From Natronocella acetinitrilica (lineage in GTDB: Bacteria > Pseudomonadota > Gammaproteobacteria > Nitrococcales > Aquisalimonadaceae): DNA of 64,000 bases. Positions 9,249 to 19,557 of this stretch are shown here, piece after piece; within the stretch, counting starts at the first letter, position 1, and every line of letters begins with the position of its first letter. Made by a program: the position numbers and the translations under genes. The DNA lies in the NCBI RefSeq assembly GCF_024170285.1, contig NZ_JALJXV010000004.1:186001-250000 (forward strand), read 5' to 3'. Under the pieces are notes generated by a model, which saw nothing but the letters and a program-made list of their open reading frames with translations, was not told the DNA's origin and searched no databases.

Positions 9249-10535
9249 ATGGGCAACTATCTATTTACCAATGTGCGCATTTTCGACGGCACGGGCGAAC
9301 AGCCGTATACCGGTGAAGTGCTGGTCCAGGGAAACCGGATCAAACAGGTTGGCCGCGGAGCAAGCCGTACGGGGTCGAGCAACGGACACATGACAATCGA
9401 TGGTGCCGGCGCAACCCTGATGCCCGGCATGACCGAGGCGCATGTACACCTGTCATGGAACGATCAGCCATCGCTTGAAGCGATACAGATGATGCCGCCG
9501 GAGGAACACACGCTGTTCGCGGCGGATATGGCCAAGCGCTACATCGATATGGGCTGGACCTCCTGCATGGGTGCGGCTTCGGCCAAGGCCCGTCTGGACG
9601 TCGTCATTCGCAATGCCATCAATTCCGGTCAGATTCCGGGGCCGCGGTACAGTGCCGCCAGCCAGGAAATTACCACCACCGGCGGTCTTGGCGACACGTC
9701 GCCACCCCACATCGACATTCCCGACATGTCCTTCGGCTGCATCGTCTCCGGGGTCGAGGAGATGCGCCGCGCTGTCCGCATGTTCATCAAGTACGGTTGC
9801 GACACCATCAAGCTGAATCTCTCCGGTGAGGAAATCGCCGGTGTACCGGCGGAAGAGACGCCAATGACCGACGAGGAGGTTACGGTTGCCGTCTCCGAGG
9901 CCAAGCGTCGTGGCTTGCGCGTGGCGGCCCATGCCCGGTCCAACGAATCCATCAAGATGTGCGTCCGCCATGGTATCGAGATCATCTATCACGCCTCGTT
10001 CGCCGACGAGGAGACCCTTGACCTTCTCGAAGCCAACAAGGACAAGCATTTCGTTGCGCCGGGGTTGGCCTGGCTCATCAAGACGGCAACCGAGGCGGGG
10101 GACTATGGCGTCGCGCCGGATTCGCCCATGGGGATGATGTACGCCCGTGAGGCGGAAATGGCCATCGACTGCATGCGCAAGATGCATCGCCGAGGCATTC
10201 GCGTGTTGCCCGGTGGCGATTACGGGTTCGCCTGGATTCCCCACGGTACCAATGCCAAGGATCTCGAGTACTTCGTTGACCGGATCGGGATGTCTCCCAT
10301 GGAGGCGTTGCTCTCCGCCACCAAGCTGGGCGGTCAGATCATGGGCCGTCCGAATGAACTGGGGCAGATCAAGGAAGGCTACCTGGCCGACATGATCCTG
10401 GTGGACGGAGACCCCCTGTCCAATATCCGCGTGCTACAGGAAAAGAAGCGAATTCTGGCGGTCATGAAGGATGGCACGTTCCATCGCGCACCTGAGGGCA
10501 CGGCGCAGAGGCAGGGGATGCGGTGGACCGGCTAG
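9249..10535 (+). CDS. Metal-dependent amidohydrolase (imidazolonepropionase/prolidase-like)
   Basis: A 428-residue amidohydrolase. I start at ATG 9249 because GGAGGAGAG lies just upstream and the family's opening strand (NYLFTNVRIFDGTG) begins there; an in-frame ATG at 9222 would add nine residues. Metal ligands are H65 and H67 (EAHVHLSW), a bridging Lys candidate in DTIKLNLSGEE, histidines in VAAHARSNE and IYHASFAD, and Asp in LPGGDYGF. The C-terminal PNELGQIKEGYLADMILVDGDP is typical of the family. It lacks a signal peptide, so it acts in the cytoplasm. With the ABC importer next to it, it probably opens an amide or cyclic imide brought into the cell. Confidence 0.85.
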   Translation: MGNYLFTNVRIFDGTGEQPYTGEVLVQGNRIKQVGRGASRTGSSNGHMTIDGAGATLMPGMTEAHVHLSWNDQPSLEAIQMMPPEEHTLFAADMAKRYIDMGWTSCMGAASAKARLDVVIRNAINSGQIPGPRYSAASQEITTTGGLGDTSPPHIDIPDMSFGCIVSGVEEMRRAVRMFIKYGCDTIKLNLSGEEIAGVPAEETPMTDEEVTVAVSEAKRRGLRVAAHARSNESIKMCVRHGIEIIYHASFADEETLDLLEANKDKHFVAPGLAWLIKTATEAGDYGVAPDSPMGMMYAREAEMAIDCMRKMHRRGIRVLPGGDYGFAWIPHGTNAKDLEYFVDRIGMSPMEALLSATKLGGQIMGRPNELGQIKEGYLADMILVDGDPLSNIRVLQEKKRILAVMKDGTFHRAPEGTAQRQGMRWTG

Positions 10536-10587
10536 GGGTCGGTACGCGCTCTGGGCCGAACAATAACAAGCCAAGAGAGGGTGGTGG

Positions 10588-11457
10588 ATGACGCTTTTCC
10601 TGATCACGCTGCTGAATGGGTTAACGCTGGCCGGGCTGTATTTTCTCGTTGCCAGTGGGTTCTCCCTTGTGTTCGGTCTGATGCGCAACATCAACCTGGC
10701 TCACGGTTCCCTGTATCTCCTCGGCGGCTACGTGGGCTTCTCCACCTACGACACCTTCGATTCCTGGGAGTTGGCGGTGCTCGCCGGATTCTCGTCCATG
10801 GCTGTGATGGGCGTCCTGCTGCAGTTGCTCATCTTCCGCTTCATGGAAGGCCAGGAGTTGCGGCAGACACTTGTCACCATCGCCATCTCCATCATTGCCG
10901 CAGACCTCATGCTGGCCTACTGGGGGGCTGTCGCCTACCAGTTCACCGTGCCGGATTGGCTGTTCGGGGCAACGCAGATCCCAGGGGTGGGATTCTTCTA
11001 CCCCACCTATCGATTGTTCGTGCTGGCCGCGGCGGTGGTGATCGGCATCGCCCTTTGGCTATTCCTGAACAAGACCCGTATGGGACTGACGATCAGGGCC
11101 GGTGTTGACGACAAGGGCATGCTCGCTGCGTCCGGTGTCAACGTGCAACTCGTATTTTGCGTGACCTTCGCCATCGGCGCGGGTCTGGCGGGGTTGGCCG
11201 GTGTGCTGGGGGGTACGTACCTCTCACTCTCACCCGGGGAAGACATGCGTTTCCTGCTCGCCTCGCTGATCGTGGTGATCGTCGGCGGGATGGGCAGCAT
11301 TACCGGGGCGGCAATTGGCGCTTTGCTGATCGGGTTGACCGAGCAGTTCGGGCTGGCTTACTCGCCGACCTATGCCCCCGTTTATACGTTGCTGATCATG
11401 GTCATCGTGCTGGCGGTGCGGCCGCAGGGAATCATGGGCAAGGCAGCTCAATCCTAG
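10588..11457 (+). CDS. Branched-chain-type ABC transporter permease (LivH family)
   Basis: A 289-residue inner-membrane permease with about eight hydrophobic helices and the LivH signature (FGLMRNINLAHGSLYLLGGYVGF near the N terminus, EAA-like loop NKTRMGLTIRAGVDDKGMLAASGVNV). GAGAGGGTGG precedes the ATG. It pairs with the LivM-type permease 24 bases downstream. Family members import branched-chain amino acids, amides, urea or aromatic acids. The enzymes nearby argue for an unusual catabolic substrate rather than leucine. Confidence 0.92.
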   Translation: MTLFLITLLNGLTLAGLYFLVASGFSLVFGLMRNINLAHGSLYLLGGYVGFSTYDTFDSWELAVLAGFSSMAVMGVLLQLLIFRFMEGQELRQTLVTIAISIIAADLMLAYWGAVAYQFTVPDWLFGATQIPGVGFFYPTYRLFVLAAAVVIGIALWLFLNKTRMGLTIRAGVDDKGMLAASGVNVQLVFCVTFAIGAGLAGLAGVLGGTYLSLSPGEDMRFLLASLIVVIVGGMGSITGAAIGALLIGLTEQFGLAYSPTYAPVYTLLIMVIVLAVRPQGIMGKAAQS

Positions 11458-11481
11458 ACAAGAGCGGGACTAGACAGACTC

Positions 11482-12552
11482 ATGGCATCCATTCTCGATG
11501 AGACGACAAGCAAACCTGTGACGAGTGCCGGGACTTATGGGGTGATCTCCGGTATCCGCTGGTACCACTTCGTGGTCGTCGCCCTGCTGATTGTCTATCC
11601 CTTTACGGTTGGCAGTTTCTGGACCGTACAGATCGGTGCGCAGACGCTGATTCTCGGGCTCATCGCCCTGTCGTTGATGCTGCTTGCCGGGTATGGCGGC
11701 ATGGTCTCTCTGTCGCAACTGACCGTAGCCGGGCTGGCTGGTTACATGGTGGCAATTCTTGGCACCGCCGCCAGTGGGCTTGGCATGGGCTGGCCACCTT
11801 TCGTGGTGATTCCACTGGCCATCATTGCGGGTACGGTCTTCGCAACCTTGATCGGCTGCATCTCGGTGCGCACATCCGGCATCTACACGATCATGATCAC
11901 CCTGGCCATCGCCGTGGCCTTCTATTTTTTCGTTCTTCAGAACCTGCCGGTATTCAATGCGTTTGACGGGTTCGCCGGGGTGCGGCCACCGTTGTTGTTC
12001 GGCATGAACCTCCGCCAGCAGAATCACTTCTATTTTCTCTCATTGGCCGCAGCCGCCTTCGGTTACCTGCTGGTTCTGTACATATCCCGATCGCCATTCG
12101 GTCTGGCGCTACAGGCGATTCGTGACAACCCCCGACGCATGCGAGCCCTTGGTTTCAACGTCAATCTGCATCGCATCGCTGCCCATGCACTGGCCGGCTT
12201 CCTTGCCAGCCTCGGCGGCGTGCTGCTGGTCTGGCTCAACACCCAGATTTCTCCGGGGTCGGTGGGCCTGGGGCCGGTCATCAGCATCCTGATCATCGCC
12301 ATTCTCGGCGGAATCCTGCATCCCATCGGACCTTTCATCGGCGCCCTGATATTCATCCTGATGGAGAACTTCGCCATGCAGCTTATCGCTGGCGACCGGT
12401 TCAACACTCTGATCGGTATTGTTTTTCTGTTAATAGTGCTGTTCTCCCCGGATGGCGTTCTCGGCCTCTGGGGGAAGCTAAAAGCCTGGTACAGGCAAAA
12501 AAACCCGTTTGTAAACAGGCGGGACCACGAGGAGGAGGAAAAGCAATGGTGA
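11482..12552 (+). CDS. Branched-chain-type ABC transporter permease (LivM family)
   Basis: A 356-residue permease with a hydrophilic N terminus, about nine membrane helices, and LivM-type motifs (LSLMLLAGYGGMVSLSQLTVAGLAGY; LQAIRDNPRRMRALGFNVNLHRIAAHALAGF). The charged C-terminal tail (YRQKNPFVNRRDHEEEEK) contains the GAGGAGGAA that serves as ribosome site for the binding-protein gene, whose start overlaps this stop by seven bases. This overlap implies coupled translation of permease and binding protein. Confidence 0.92.
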   Translation: MASILDETTSKPVTSAGTYGVISGIRWYHFVVVALLIVYPFTVGSFWTVQIGAQTLILGLIALSLMLLAGYGGMVSLSQLTVAGLAGYMVAILGTAASGLGMGWPPFVVIPLAIIAGTVFATLIGCISVRTSGIYTIMITLAIAVAFYFFVLQNLPVFNAFDGFAGVRPPLLFGMNLRQQNHFYFLSLAAAAFGYLLVLYISRSPFGLALQAIRDNPRRMRALGFNVNLHRIAAHALAGFLASLGGVLLVWLNTQISPGSVGLGPVISILIIAILGGILHPIGPFIGALIFILMENFAMQLIAGDRFNTLIGIVFLLIVLFSPDGVLGLWGKLKAWYRQKNPFVNRRDHEEEEKQW

Positions 12553-13793
12553 AGAAAAGCTTGCTAATGGCGGCAGCGGCATCGGTCGCCCTGTCCGGAG
12601 GGATGGGGACTGTCCATGCGGATGAACCGCTTCGCATCGGCGTGCTCGCCACCCTTGAGGGCGTGTTTGCGGCGTCCGGCCAGGACGGGATGCGCGGTTT
12701 CCGCATGGCCATGGAGAAGTGGGGACACGAAGCAGGAGGCCGTGAAATCAGGATCTTCGAGGCATCTTCCGACGCATCGCCGGATAGCGCCCTGCGCGCC
12801 GCCCGACGCCTGGTCGAGAACGACGAGGTCGACATCATGATCGGCCCGCTGTCCGGCTCCGAAGGTATCGCCATCAAGAACTACTCCATGGAACATCCCG
12901 GAGTCACGTTCCTGAACGGCAGTTCAGCCGCGCAGCAGACCACCCTGGAGGATCCATCGGAGAACTTCTTCCGTTTCTCCACCGATGGCGTGCAGTGGCA
13001 GGCCGGACTTGGCTCTTACGTGTACGAGGAAAAGGGCTATGAGTCGGTGGCGATCATCGCCGAGGACTACTCGTTCCCGTACGCGTTGATCAAGGGCTTC
13101 ATGACCGAGTTCTGTGACGCCGGTGGAAGGGTGCCGGAGAAGTTCTTCGTACCATTGGAAACCCGCGACTACTCATCGGTCATCGCCCGTATGCCCCAGG
13201 ACGTGGATGCCATCTACGTGGCATTGGGTGGTTCGGACGCACTCAACTTCCTGGAGCAGTACCAGCAGATGGGTGGCGCCAAGCCCATGATCGCCGGTTC
13301 GATCACGGTTGATCAGTCGGTACTCTCCGCTCGTGGTCGTCAGCGTGACTACCTCATCGGTACCCCCACCGCGGGCCCTGTGGCCGACAACTACGAGGGC
13401 GAGGAGTGGCAGGAGTTCGTCGCGACCTATCGTGAGATGTTCCCGGACGGTCTTCGCTCCCCCGGCCTGTTCGCGCATTCCTATTACGTGAACACGCTCG
13501 CTGCGTTGACGGCGCTGGATCAGGTCAATGGTGATCTTTCCGACGGTCATGCCGCCTTCCGTGAAGCGCTGCAAAACCTGGAACTGGAGACGCCCACGGG
13601 TGTTATCCAGATTGACCACAACCGGCAGGCAATCGCGGATGTGTTCATCACGGAAGTTGCGCAGGACGATGATGGTTCTCTCTATAACCGTGTCGTCGAC
13701 GTCCGCCACGGTGTGAACCAGACCCTGGGCTTCACCGAGGAAGAGTTTCTCGCGGGTGGTTTCGCAGCCCGTGACAACCCCGAGTGTCCTTAG
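12546..13793 (+). CDS. Periplasmic substrate-binding protein of the Liv-type ABC importer
   Basis: A 415-residue type I periplasmic binding protein. The Sec signal peptide is MVKKSLLMAAAASVALSGGMGTVHA, and the mature chain begins DEPLRIGVLATLEGVFAASGQDG. Peripla_BP_6-type landmarks include DDEVDIMIGPLSGSEG-like core (VDIMIGPLSGSEGIAIKNY), LNGSSAAQQTT and FRFSTDGVQWQAGLGSYV. There is no lipobox, so it is free in the periplasm. It determines the specificity of the importer; the ligand cannot be inferred from sequence alone. Confidence 0.9.
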   Translation: MVKKSLLMAAAASVALSGGMGTVHADEPLRIGVLATLEGVFAASGQDGMRGFRMAMEKWGHEAGGREIRIFEASSDASPDSALRAARRLVENDEVDIMIGPLSGSEGIAIKNYSMEHPGVTFLNGSSAAQQTTLEDPSENFFRFSTDGVQWQAGLGSYVYEEKGYESVAIIAEDYSFPYALIKGFMTEFCDAGGRVPEKFFVPLETRDYSSVIARMPQDVDAIYVALGGSDALNFLEQYQQMGGAKPMIAGSITVDQSVLSARGRQRDYLIGTPTAGPVADNYEGEEWQEFVATYREMFPDGLRSPGLFAHSYYVNTLAALTALDQVNGDLSDGHAAFREALQNLELETPTGVIQIDHNRQAIADVFITEVAQDDDGSLYNRVVDVRHGVNQTLGFTEEEFLAGGFAARDNPECP

Positions 13794-13832
13794 CAACGGC
13801 ACGTATCCAGCGAAGGTGGCTCGGATAACAAC

Positions 13833-14618
13833 ATGGCTTTAGAGACCACAACAGCGGCAACCCGCTCCATGTCGGCAAGCGCCCTGGAACTCCAGGGCGT
13901 AAGCCGCCACTTTGGTGCCCTTGTGGCACTGCGAGACATCACCATCCGTGTGGAGCATGGTGAGCGTCGTGCGGTGCTGGGTGCCAACGGCGCGGGCAAG
14001 ACGACGCTGTTCAACGCAATCACGGGTGACTTCCCGCCGACGGCGGGCAGCATCCGTTTCTTTGGAGAAGACGTCACGACGTTACCCGCGGCGGAGCGCA
14101 TCCGCCGCGGGTTGCGGCGTACCTATCAGAACTCTCAGCTTTTCAAAGGGCTGAGCGTACTGGATAACCTCTTTCTCGCGGTGCGCGGTGTCTCCCGGGG
14201 GCGGTTCTCCTTCCGCCGGCCGGGTCTGGCTGATCCAGCCATGCGCTCAGCCCGGGAGATGATGGACGCCGTACGTCTTTCCCATCTGGCCCAGACCCCT
14301 GTGGCGGATCTCGCCCATGGTCAGCAGCGTCAGTTGGAGATCGGCATGGCGCTGGCCGGCGCCCCGCGGCTCATTCTGTTTGACGAGCCCGCGGCCGGCC
14401 TGTCTTCGGTGGAGCGTCGGGAGCTCGTTGAGCTACTGAAAGGCCTACCGGAGCACATCGCTTACATCATCATCGAGCATGACCTCGATGTTGCCTTGCG
14501 TGTCGTGGATTACTGCACGGTCATGCACAACGGCGAGATGTTCAAGGAAGGCAGACCCGAAGAAATAGAGGCGGATGCCGACGTACAGCGCATATACCTG
14601 GGGGACGGTCATGGCTGA
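13833..14618 (+). CDS. ABC transporter ATP-binding protein (LivG family)
   Basis: A 261-residue ATPase with Walker [11 protein letters not shown]-loop [10 protein letters not shown], signature [10 protein letters not shown], Walker [13 protein letters not shown] and switch histidine [11 protein letters not shown]. The signature starts AHGQ rather than LSGG, as is common in LivG. An in-frame ATG at 13869 is an alternative start. Its last eight bases overlap the start of the fused second ATPase, so the two ATPases should be made in equal amounts. Confidence 0.92.
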   Translation: MALETTTAATRSMSASALELQGVSRHFGALVALRDITIRVEHGERRAVLGANGAGKTTLFNAITGDFPPTAGSIRFFGEDVTTLPAAERIRRGLRRTYQNSQLFKGLSVLDNLFLAVRGVSRGRFSFRRPGLADPAMRSAREMMDAVRLSHLAQTPVADLAHGQQRQLEIGMALAGAPRLILFDEPAAGLSSVERRELVELLKGLPEHIAYIIIEHDLDVALRVVDYCTVMHNGEMFKEGRPEEIEADADVQRIYLGDGHG

Positions 14619-16893
14619 CGAAAAGACAGGTCGGACCGGAACACCCGTGCTGTCGGTCCGTGATCTACAGGTGGCCTACGGTCATGCCCTGGCCCTGCAG
14701 GGGGTCAGCTTCGACCTGCAAAGCGGCATTCTCGGGATCGTCGGCCGCAACGGAATGGGCAAGACCACGCTTTGCAATACGTTGATGGGGCTAGTTTCCC
14801 ACAAGAGCGGAAGTGCACGCTTCAAGGGCAGGGAGATGCTCGGGCTGAGGCCCAATAGAGTGGTTGGCCTGGGGGTTGGGTATGTGCCCCAGGGGCGTCG
14901 CGTCTGGCCATCATTGAGTGTGGATGAGCACCTGCGACTCGCTGCGCGGAGCGGGCGCCGTGGAGCCTGGACGGTTGATCGCGTCTACGAGACATTTCCC
15001 CGGCTGACCGAGCGACGCCGCAATGGTGGTGCGCAGCTCTCCGGCGGCGAGCAGCAGATGCTCGCCATTGGTCGCGCCCTCCTGGCGAATCCGGATTTGC
15101 TCATCATGGATGAGCCCACCGAAGGGCTCGCCCCCGTGATCGTGCAGCAGCTTGCCGGCCTGCTGAAGGACCTGGGGGAGGGTGGCGAAATCTCGGTCCT
15201 TTTGATCGAACAGAATCTTGGCGTCGCGCTGGATGTCTCCGAACGCATTGCCATCATGATGAATGGTCAGATCGTTCGCGACATGTCGGCGGCTGAGCTG
15301 GCTGCTGACAAGGCACTGCAGCAGCAGTTACTCGGGGTGGGGCGTCAGGAAGACTCTCTCGATCCCCTCGAGTCCGACGACCCGGGCGTCGATACCGGCG
15401 AAGGGGCAGCGGATGAGCCCATGGTGTTCCGTGTCCGCCGCGAGACCTCGGAGTCGGACGAGGGGCCTGCCCCCGCCTATGTGGCGAGCGGCGCCCCGAC
15501 GCGCTGGTCGTCGGGTGATCCGGCCCCTGGTGGCTGGCGTCCATCCAGTCGCGGGAGTGGCGAGCGGCCTGCGGATGCCACCGCGATCACGCCGACCGGA
15601 ACAACGTGGGACTCAGACCGCCCAGCGGATATCCCCCAGGTTTCCGTCGCCGATATGGTTGCCCACGTTGCTTATGTTGCCGGCACCTTCGACACCAAGG
15701 GCCAGGAGCTGCGCTTCATCGAGAACCGGTTGAAGCGCATGGGCCTGCGGACGCGAACGGTTGATCTCAGCACCAGCGGGCGCCCTTCATCCGCCGATGT
15801 GGGTCCGACGGAAGTTGCCCGCTATCACCCCGGCGGCGCCCAGGCTGTATTCACGTCTGACCGCGGCAGTGCGGTCAGCGCCATGGCTGAGGCTTTCGAG
15901 CGTTACCTGCCCACCCGCCGGGACGTGGGCGGCATCATCTCTGCCGGTGGTTCCGGCGGGACGGCGTTGGTGACCCCGGCCATGCAGCGTTTGCCCATCG
16001 GTATACCGAAGATGATGGTGTCGACGGTGGCGTCGGGAGACGTGCAGCGCTACGTGGGTGCCAGCGACATCTCGATGATGTACTCGGTCACCGACGTCCA
16101 GGGTATCAACCGTATCTCCGAGCAGGTGCTGGCCAACGCAGCCCATGCCCTCGGCGGGATGATCTCCCACATCGGCAGGCAGCAGAACACCGCCCGCAAG
16201 GCTGCTATCGGGTTGACAATGTTTGGCGTCACGACCCCTTGCGTGCAAGCGGTGGCCCGGGATTTGGCTGACGATTATGACTGCCTGACCTTCCACGCCA
16301 CCGGCACGGGCGGGCAGTCCATGGAAAAACTCGCGGACTCCGGCATGTTGTCCGGGGTGATCGACGTCAGCACGACGGAGGTTGCTGATCTCATCGGAGG
16401 CGGCGTGTTCAGCGCCGGTGAGGATCGTCTCGGTGCCTTCATTCGGCAGTCCATTCCCTACGTGGGCTCCTGCGGTGCCCTGGACATGGTCAACTTCCAC
16501 GCCATGGATACCGTGCCGGCGCGTTTCCGGGGGCGAAATCTCTATCGCCACAACCCCCAGGTCACGCTGATGCGGACTACCCCGGAGGAGAATACCGCCA
16601 TCGGCCGCTGGATCGGCGAGCGACTCAATCAGTTCCGCGGTCCGGTGCGTTTCTTCATTCCCGAAGGGGGCGTGTCACTTCTGGATGCGCCGGGCAAGCA
16701 GTTCTGGGATCCGGCGGCAGACCAGGCACTGTTCCAGGCGGTCGAGCAGGCGTTTCGACCCACTGGCAACAAACGCCTCATCAAGCTTCCACACAACATC
16801 AATGACCCGGAGTTCTCCCGTGCGCTGGTGGAGGCCTTCCGGGAGATCATGAGTGAGCAACAGACGGGGGGACGACGGTATGCCGCGGTTTGA
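14611..16893 (+). CDS. LivF-type ATPase fused to a Tm-1-like (UPF0261) domain
   Basis: A 760-residue two-part protein with no internal stop or frame change. Residues 1 to about 245 are a complete LivF ATPase: Walker [10 protein letters not shown] (45-53), [11 protein letters not shown]-loop, LSGGEQQ signature (143-149), [11 protein letters not shown] Walker B and LLIEQN H-region with Gln. Residues about 246-350 are a low-complexity linker rich in Pro, Gly, Ser, Asp and Arg. Residues about 352-755 are a full-length UPF0261/Tm-1-like domain starting [16 protein letters not shown], with [38 protein letters not shown] and [15 protein letters not shown] start at ATG 14611 (MADEKTG) because the upstream in-frame ATG 14575 lies inside LivG. 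UPF0261 proteins are normally about 400 residues and separate. Biochemical function of the Tm-1-like half is not established. Confidence 0.88.
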   Translation: MADEKTGRTGTPVLSVRDLQVAYGHALALQGVSFDLQSGILGIVGRNGMGKTTLCNTLMGLVSHKSGSARFKGREMLGLRPNRVVGLGVGYVPQGRRVWPSLSVDEHLRLAARSGRRGAWTVDRVYETFPRLTERRRNGGAQLSGGEQQMLAIGRALLANPDLLIMDEPTEGLAPVIVQQLAGLLKDLGEGGEISVLLIEQNLGVALDVSERIAIMMNGQIVRDMSAAELAADKALQQQLLGVGRQEDSLDPLESDDPGVDTGEGAADEPMVFRVRRETSESDEGPAPAYVASGAPTRWSSGDPAPGGWRPSSRGSGERPADATAITPTGTTWDSDRPADIPQVSVADMVAHVAYVAGTFDTKGQELRFIENRLKRMGLRTRTVDLSTSGRPSSADVGPTEVARYHPGGAQAVFTSDRGSAVSAMAEAFERYLPTRRDVGGIISAGGSGGTALVTPAMQRLPIGIPKMMVSTVASGDVQRYVGASDISMMYSVTDVQGINRISEQVLANAAHALGGMISHIGRQQNTARKAAIGLTMFGVTTPCVQAVARDLADDYDCLTFHATGTGGQSMEKLADSGMLSGVIDVSTTEVADLIGGGVFSAGEDRLGAFIRQSIPYVGSCGALDMVNFHAMDTVPARFRGRNLYRHNPQVTLMRTTPEENTAIGRWIGERLNQFRGPVRFFIPEGGVSLLDAPGKQFWDPAADQALFQAVEQAFRPTGNKRLIKLPHNINDPEFSRALVEAFREIMSEQQTGGRRYAAV

Positions 16894-17713
16894 GCGCCAG
16901 GCGTTGCTGGACAAATTCCACGGAATGATCGATCGCGGTGAACCCATCGTCGGCGGTGGCGCCGGCACTGGGTTGTCGGCCAAGTGCGAGGAGGCCGGAG
17001 GCATCGACCTCATCGTGATCTACAACTCCGGGCGTTACCGCATGGCGGGGCGTGGTTCCCTGGCGGGGCTCATGGCCTATGGCAATGCCAACGAGATTGT
17101 CGTGGAGATGGCCTCGGAAGTGCTGCCGGTGGTGAAGCAGACACCGGTGCTGGCCGGGGTCAATGGTACGGATCCATTCATGATCACCGAACACCTGCTG
17201 GGTCGGCTCAGGAATCTCGGTTTTTCCGGCATCCAGAATTTCCCCACGGTTGGCCTCATTGACGGCACCTTCCGCGCCAATCTGGAAGAGACGGGCATGA
17301 GCTACGCCATGGAGGTCGAGGTGATCCGCAAGGCGCGGGAAATGGAAATGCTCACAACGCCTTACGTTTTCTGCGAGGACGATGCCAGGGCCATGGCGGA
17401 CGCTGGTGCCGACATTGTCGTCTGCCACCTGGGACTGACCACCGGCGGTGCCATCGGTGCAGAGACAGCGCTGAGCCTTGACGACTGTGTCCCGATGATC
17501 AATGCCTGGGCGGCCGCCGCCCGGGAGGTCAAGCCGGACGTCATCGTGCTCTGCCACGGTGGTCCCATCGCCATGCCGGATGATGCCGCCTACATCCTCG
17601 GCAAGTGCCCTGATTGCCACGGGTTTTATGGCGCATCGTCCATGGAGCGTCTGCCGGTGGAGCAGGCGCTGATCGAGCAGACGCGGAAATTCAAGGGTAT
17701 TCGGCGAGCCTGA
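16880..17713 (+). CDS. TIM-barrel protein of the PEP hydrolase-like / Tm-1 C-terminal family
   Basis: A 277-residue predicted TIM barrel. I start at ATG 16880 ([10 protein letters not shown]) with GGGGGA upstream; GTG 16853 would add nine residues. Typical features are [42 protein letters not shown] at the N-terminal strands, [25 protein letters not shown], and [11 protein letters not shown]. In plants this barrel is the C-terminal half of the Tm-1 protein whose N-terminal half is UPF0261. Here the halves are separate genes overlapping by 14 bases. Databases name the family phosphoenolpyruvate hydrolase-like, but I know of no firm activity for this member. Confidence 0.82.
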   Translation: MPRFERQALLDKFHGMIDRGEPIVGGGAGTGLSAKCEEAGGIDLIVIYNSGRYRMAGRGSLAGLMAYGNANEIVVEMASEVLPVVKQTPVLAGVNGTDPFMITEHLLGRLRNLGFSGIQNFPTVGLIDGTFRANLEETGMSYAMEVEVIRKAREMEMLTTPYVFCEDDARAMADAGADIVVCHLGLTTGGAIGAETALSLDDCVPMINAWAAAAREVKPDVIVLCHGGPIAMPDDAAYILGKCPDCHGFYGASSMERLPVEQALIEQTRKFKGIRRA

Positions 17714-17793
17714 GCGCAGCCGCTCGGTGATCGCGTAGGTGCCGAAACCTTTCTGATAAAAACAGCGGGCCGGGCCCGCAGACGGAGGAGAGC

Positions 17794-19542
17794 ATGTCTG
17801 GTGCAGCGTTTGGTTGGACGATACTGGGGATCATCATCCTCGCGGCGATCATTGTCGGGGTCGTCTATCTGCTCAACTGGCTTTACCGCCGGTCGACGAA
17901 GGAGACCGCCTTCGTGCGCACCGGTCTCGGTGGCGAGAAGGTTGTCAAGGACGGCGGTGCCTTCGTGTTGCCCATTGTTCATGAAGTGATTCCGGTCAAC
18001 ATGAACACGCTGCGCCTGGAGGTGCAACGGGGTCAGGATCGGGCGCTGATTACCCGCAACCGGATGCGCGTGGACGTGGTGACGGAGTTCTACGTACGCG
18101 TCAAGGCGACTCATGAGGGAATCGCAATCGCCGCGGAGAGCCTGGGGCGGCGAACCATGCAACCGGATCGCCTCAAGGAACTGGTGGAGGGTAAGTTCGT
18201 TGATGCCCTGCGTTCCGTGGCCGCGGAGATGACCATGGAAGAGATGCATGAAAAGCGCGGCGAATACGTCAAGCGAGTCAAGGCGGCGGTGGCTGAAGAT
18301 CTCGCCAGCAGTGGCCTGGAACTGCAGGCCCTGTCGCTCACCGGCATGGATCAGACGGCCATGGAGTATTTCAGTCCGTCCAATGCCTTTGACGCCGAGG
18401 GTCTGACCCGGCTGACCCAGGAAATCGAGCATCGCAAGAAGCTGCGCAACGATATCGAGCAGGACACCCTGATCGAGATTCGCAACAAGAACCTGGAAAC
18501 CGATCGCATGGTGCTGCAAATCGATCGGGACACCGAGTTCGCCCGCCTGGAGCAACAACGTGACGTGGAATCCCGCCGCGCACTGCAGCAGGCGGAAATC
18601 GTCCGCGAGCAAACACAGTACGAGCGGGAATCCGAGCAGTCGCGCATCAGTAGCCGCCTGGAAACCGAGCGGTCACGAATCAGCATGGAGCGCGGTCTGG
18701 ATGAAGAGCGCATTCGCCGCGAGCGGGAAATTCAGGAACTGGAAGTCGAGCGCCGCAAGGCCCTCGAACTGGCGGAGCAGAATCGTCAGATAGAGATAGC
18801 CGAACGTTCCCAGGCGCAATCAAAGGCCCAGGTTGCCGCCGAGCAGGCCCGAGGCAAGGCAGTGGAGGCCGAGGAGCAGGTGTTCACGGTACGTGAGCGC
18901 GAGGCAGCGGAACGGAGAAAGGCCGTGGAGCTTATCCTCGCCGCCCAGGAGGCCGAGCGCGAGGGTATTCGTCTGCGCGCCGCCGCCCAGGCTGAGCGCG
19001 TCGCCGCCGAGGATCGGGCCGAGGCCCGGCGACTGGCTGCTGAAGGCGAGAGCGAGGCCGAGAAGCTTCGGGCCCTGGCTGCCAAGCTGCGCTACGAGAT
19101 CGACGCCGAGGGCCGTCGCCAGATGAACGAGGCCAACAACATACTGACGGTGGAGTCGCGCCAATCGGAAATGCGCAACAAGCTGTTGGACAAGCTGGAA
19201 GGCATTATCCGCGAGAGCGCCAAGCCCATGGAGCGCATCGAAGGTATCAAGATTCTCCAGGTGGACGGACTGACCGGGCCTTTGACACCCGCCTCACGGG
19301 GCAGCGAGGGTGGCAGTGGCAACCTGGCCGACAACGTGGTGAACAGTGCCCTGCGTTACCGCGCCCAGGCGCCGTTGCTGGACTCTCTGCTGCGCGAGGT
19401 CGGTTTGCAGGGAGGTGATCTCAATCGCATGGTCAGCCGCGTGTCCAATGACGCGGGCATCTCGGCGGAGGAGCGTGTCGGCGGTGATCAAGCCGACGAT
19501 GGGTCTGCAGACAACGCCGCCAAGGCCCGCAAGAAGCCCTGA
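17794..19542 (+). CDS. Flotillin family membrane scaffold protein
   Basis: A 582-residue flotillin. One N-terminal membrane helix (about residues 5-28, IILAAIIVGVVYLLNWLY) is followed by an SPFH/band-7 domain (about 45-215; HEVIPVNMNTLRLEVQRGQ, RMRVDVVTEFYVRV, SLTGMDQTAMEYF) and then about 260 residues of charged coiled coil rich in EAER-type repeats. The C-terminal segment (GLTGPLTPASR... LLDSLLREVGLQGGDL) is the oligomerisation tail. GACGGAGGAGAGC precedes the ATG. Flotillins organise membrane microdomains; its position between the transporter and the SRPBCC genes suggests it was recruited to this cluster, but a house-keeping role is possible. Confidence 0.88.
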   Translation: MSGAAFGWTILGIIILAAIIVGVVYLLNWLYRRSTKETAFVRTGLGGEKVVKDGGAFVLPIVHEVIPVNMNTLRLEVQRGQDRALITRNRMRVDVVTEFYVRVKATHEGIAIAAESLGRRTMQPDRLKELVEGKFVDALRSVAAEMTMEEMHEKRGEYVKRVKAAVAEDLASSGLELQALSLTGMDQTAMEYFSPSNAFDAEGLTRLTQEIEHRKKLRNDIEQDTLIEIRNKNLETDRMVLQIDRDTEFARLEQQRDVESRRALQQAEIVREQTQYERESEQSRISSRLETERSRISMERGLDEERIRREREIQELEVERRKALELAEQNRQIEIAERSQAQSKAQVAAEQARGKAVEAEEQVFTVREREAAERRKAVELILAAQEAEREGIRLRAAAQAERVAAEDRAEARRLAAEGESEAEKLRALAAKLRYEIDAEGRRQMNEANNILTVESRQSEMRNKLLDKLEGIIRESAKPMERIEGIKILQVDGLTGPLTPASRGSEGGSGNLADNVVNSALRYRAQAPLLDSLLREVGLQGGDLNRMVSRVSNDAGISAEERVGGDQADDGSADNAAKARKKP

Positions 19543-19557
19543 CGTCGGAGAGATTGT

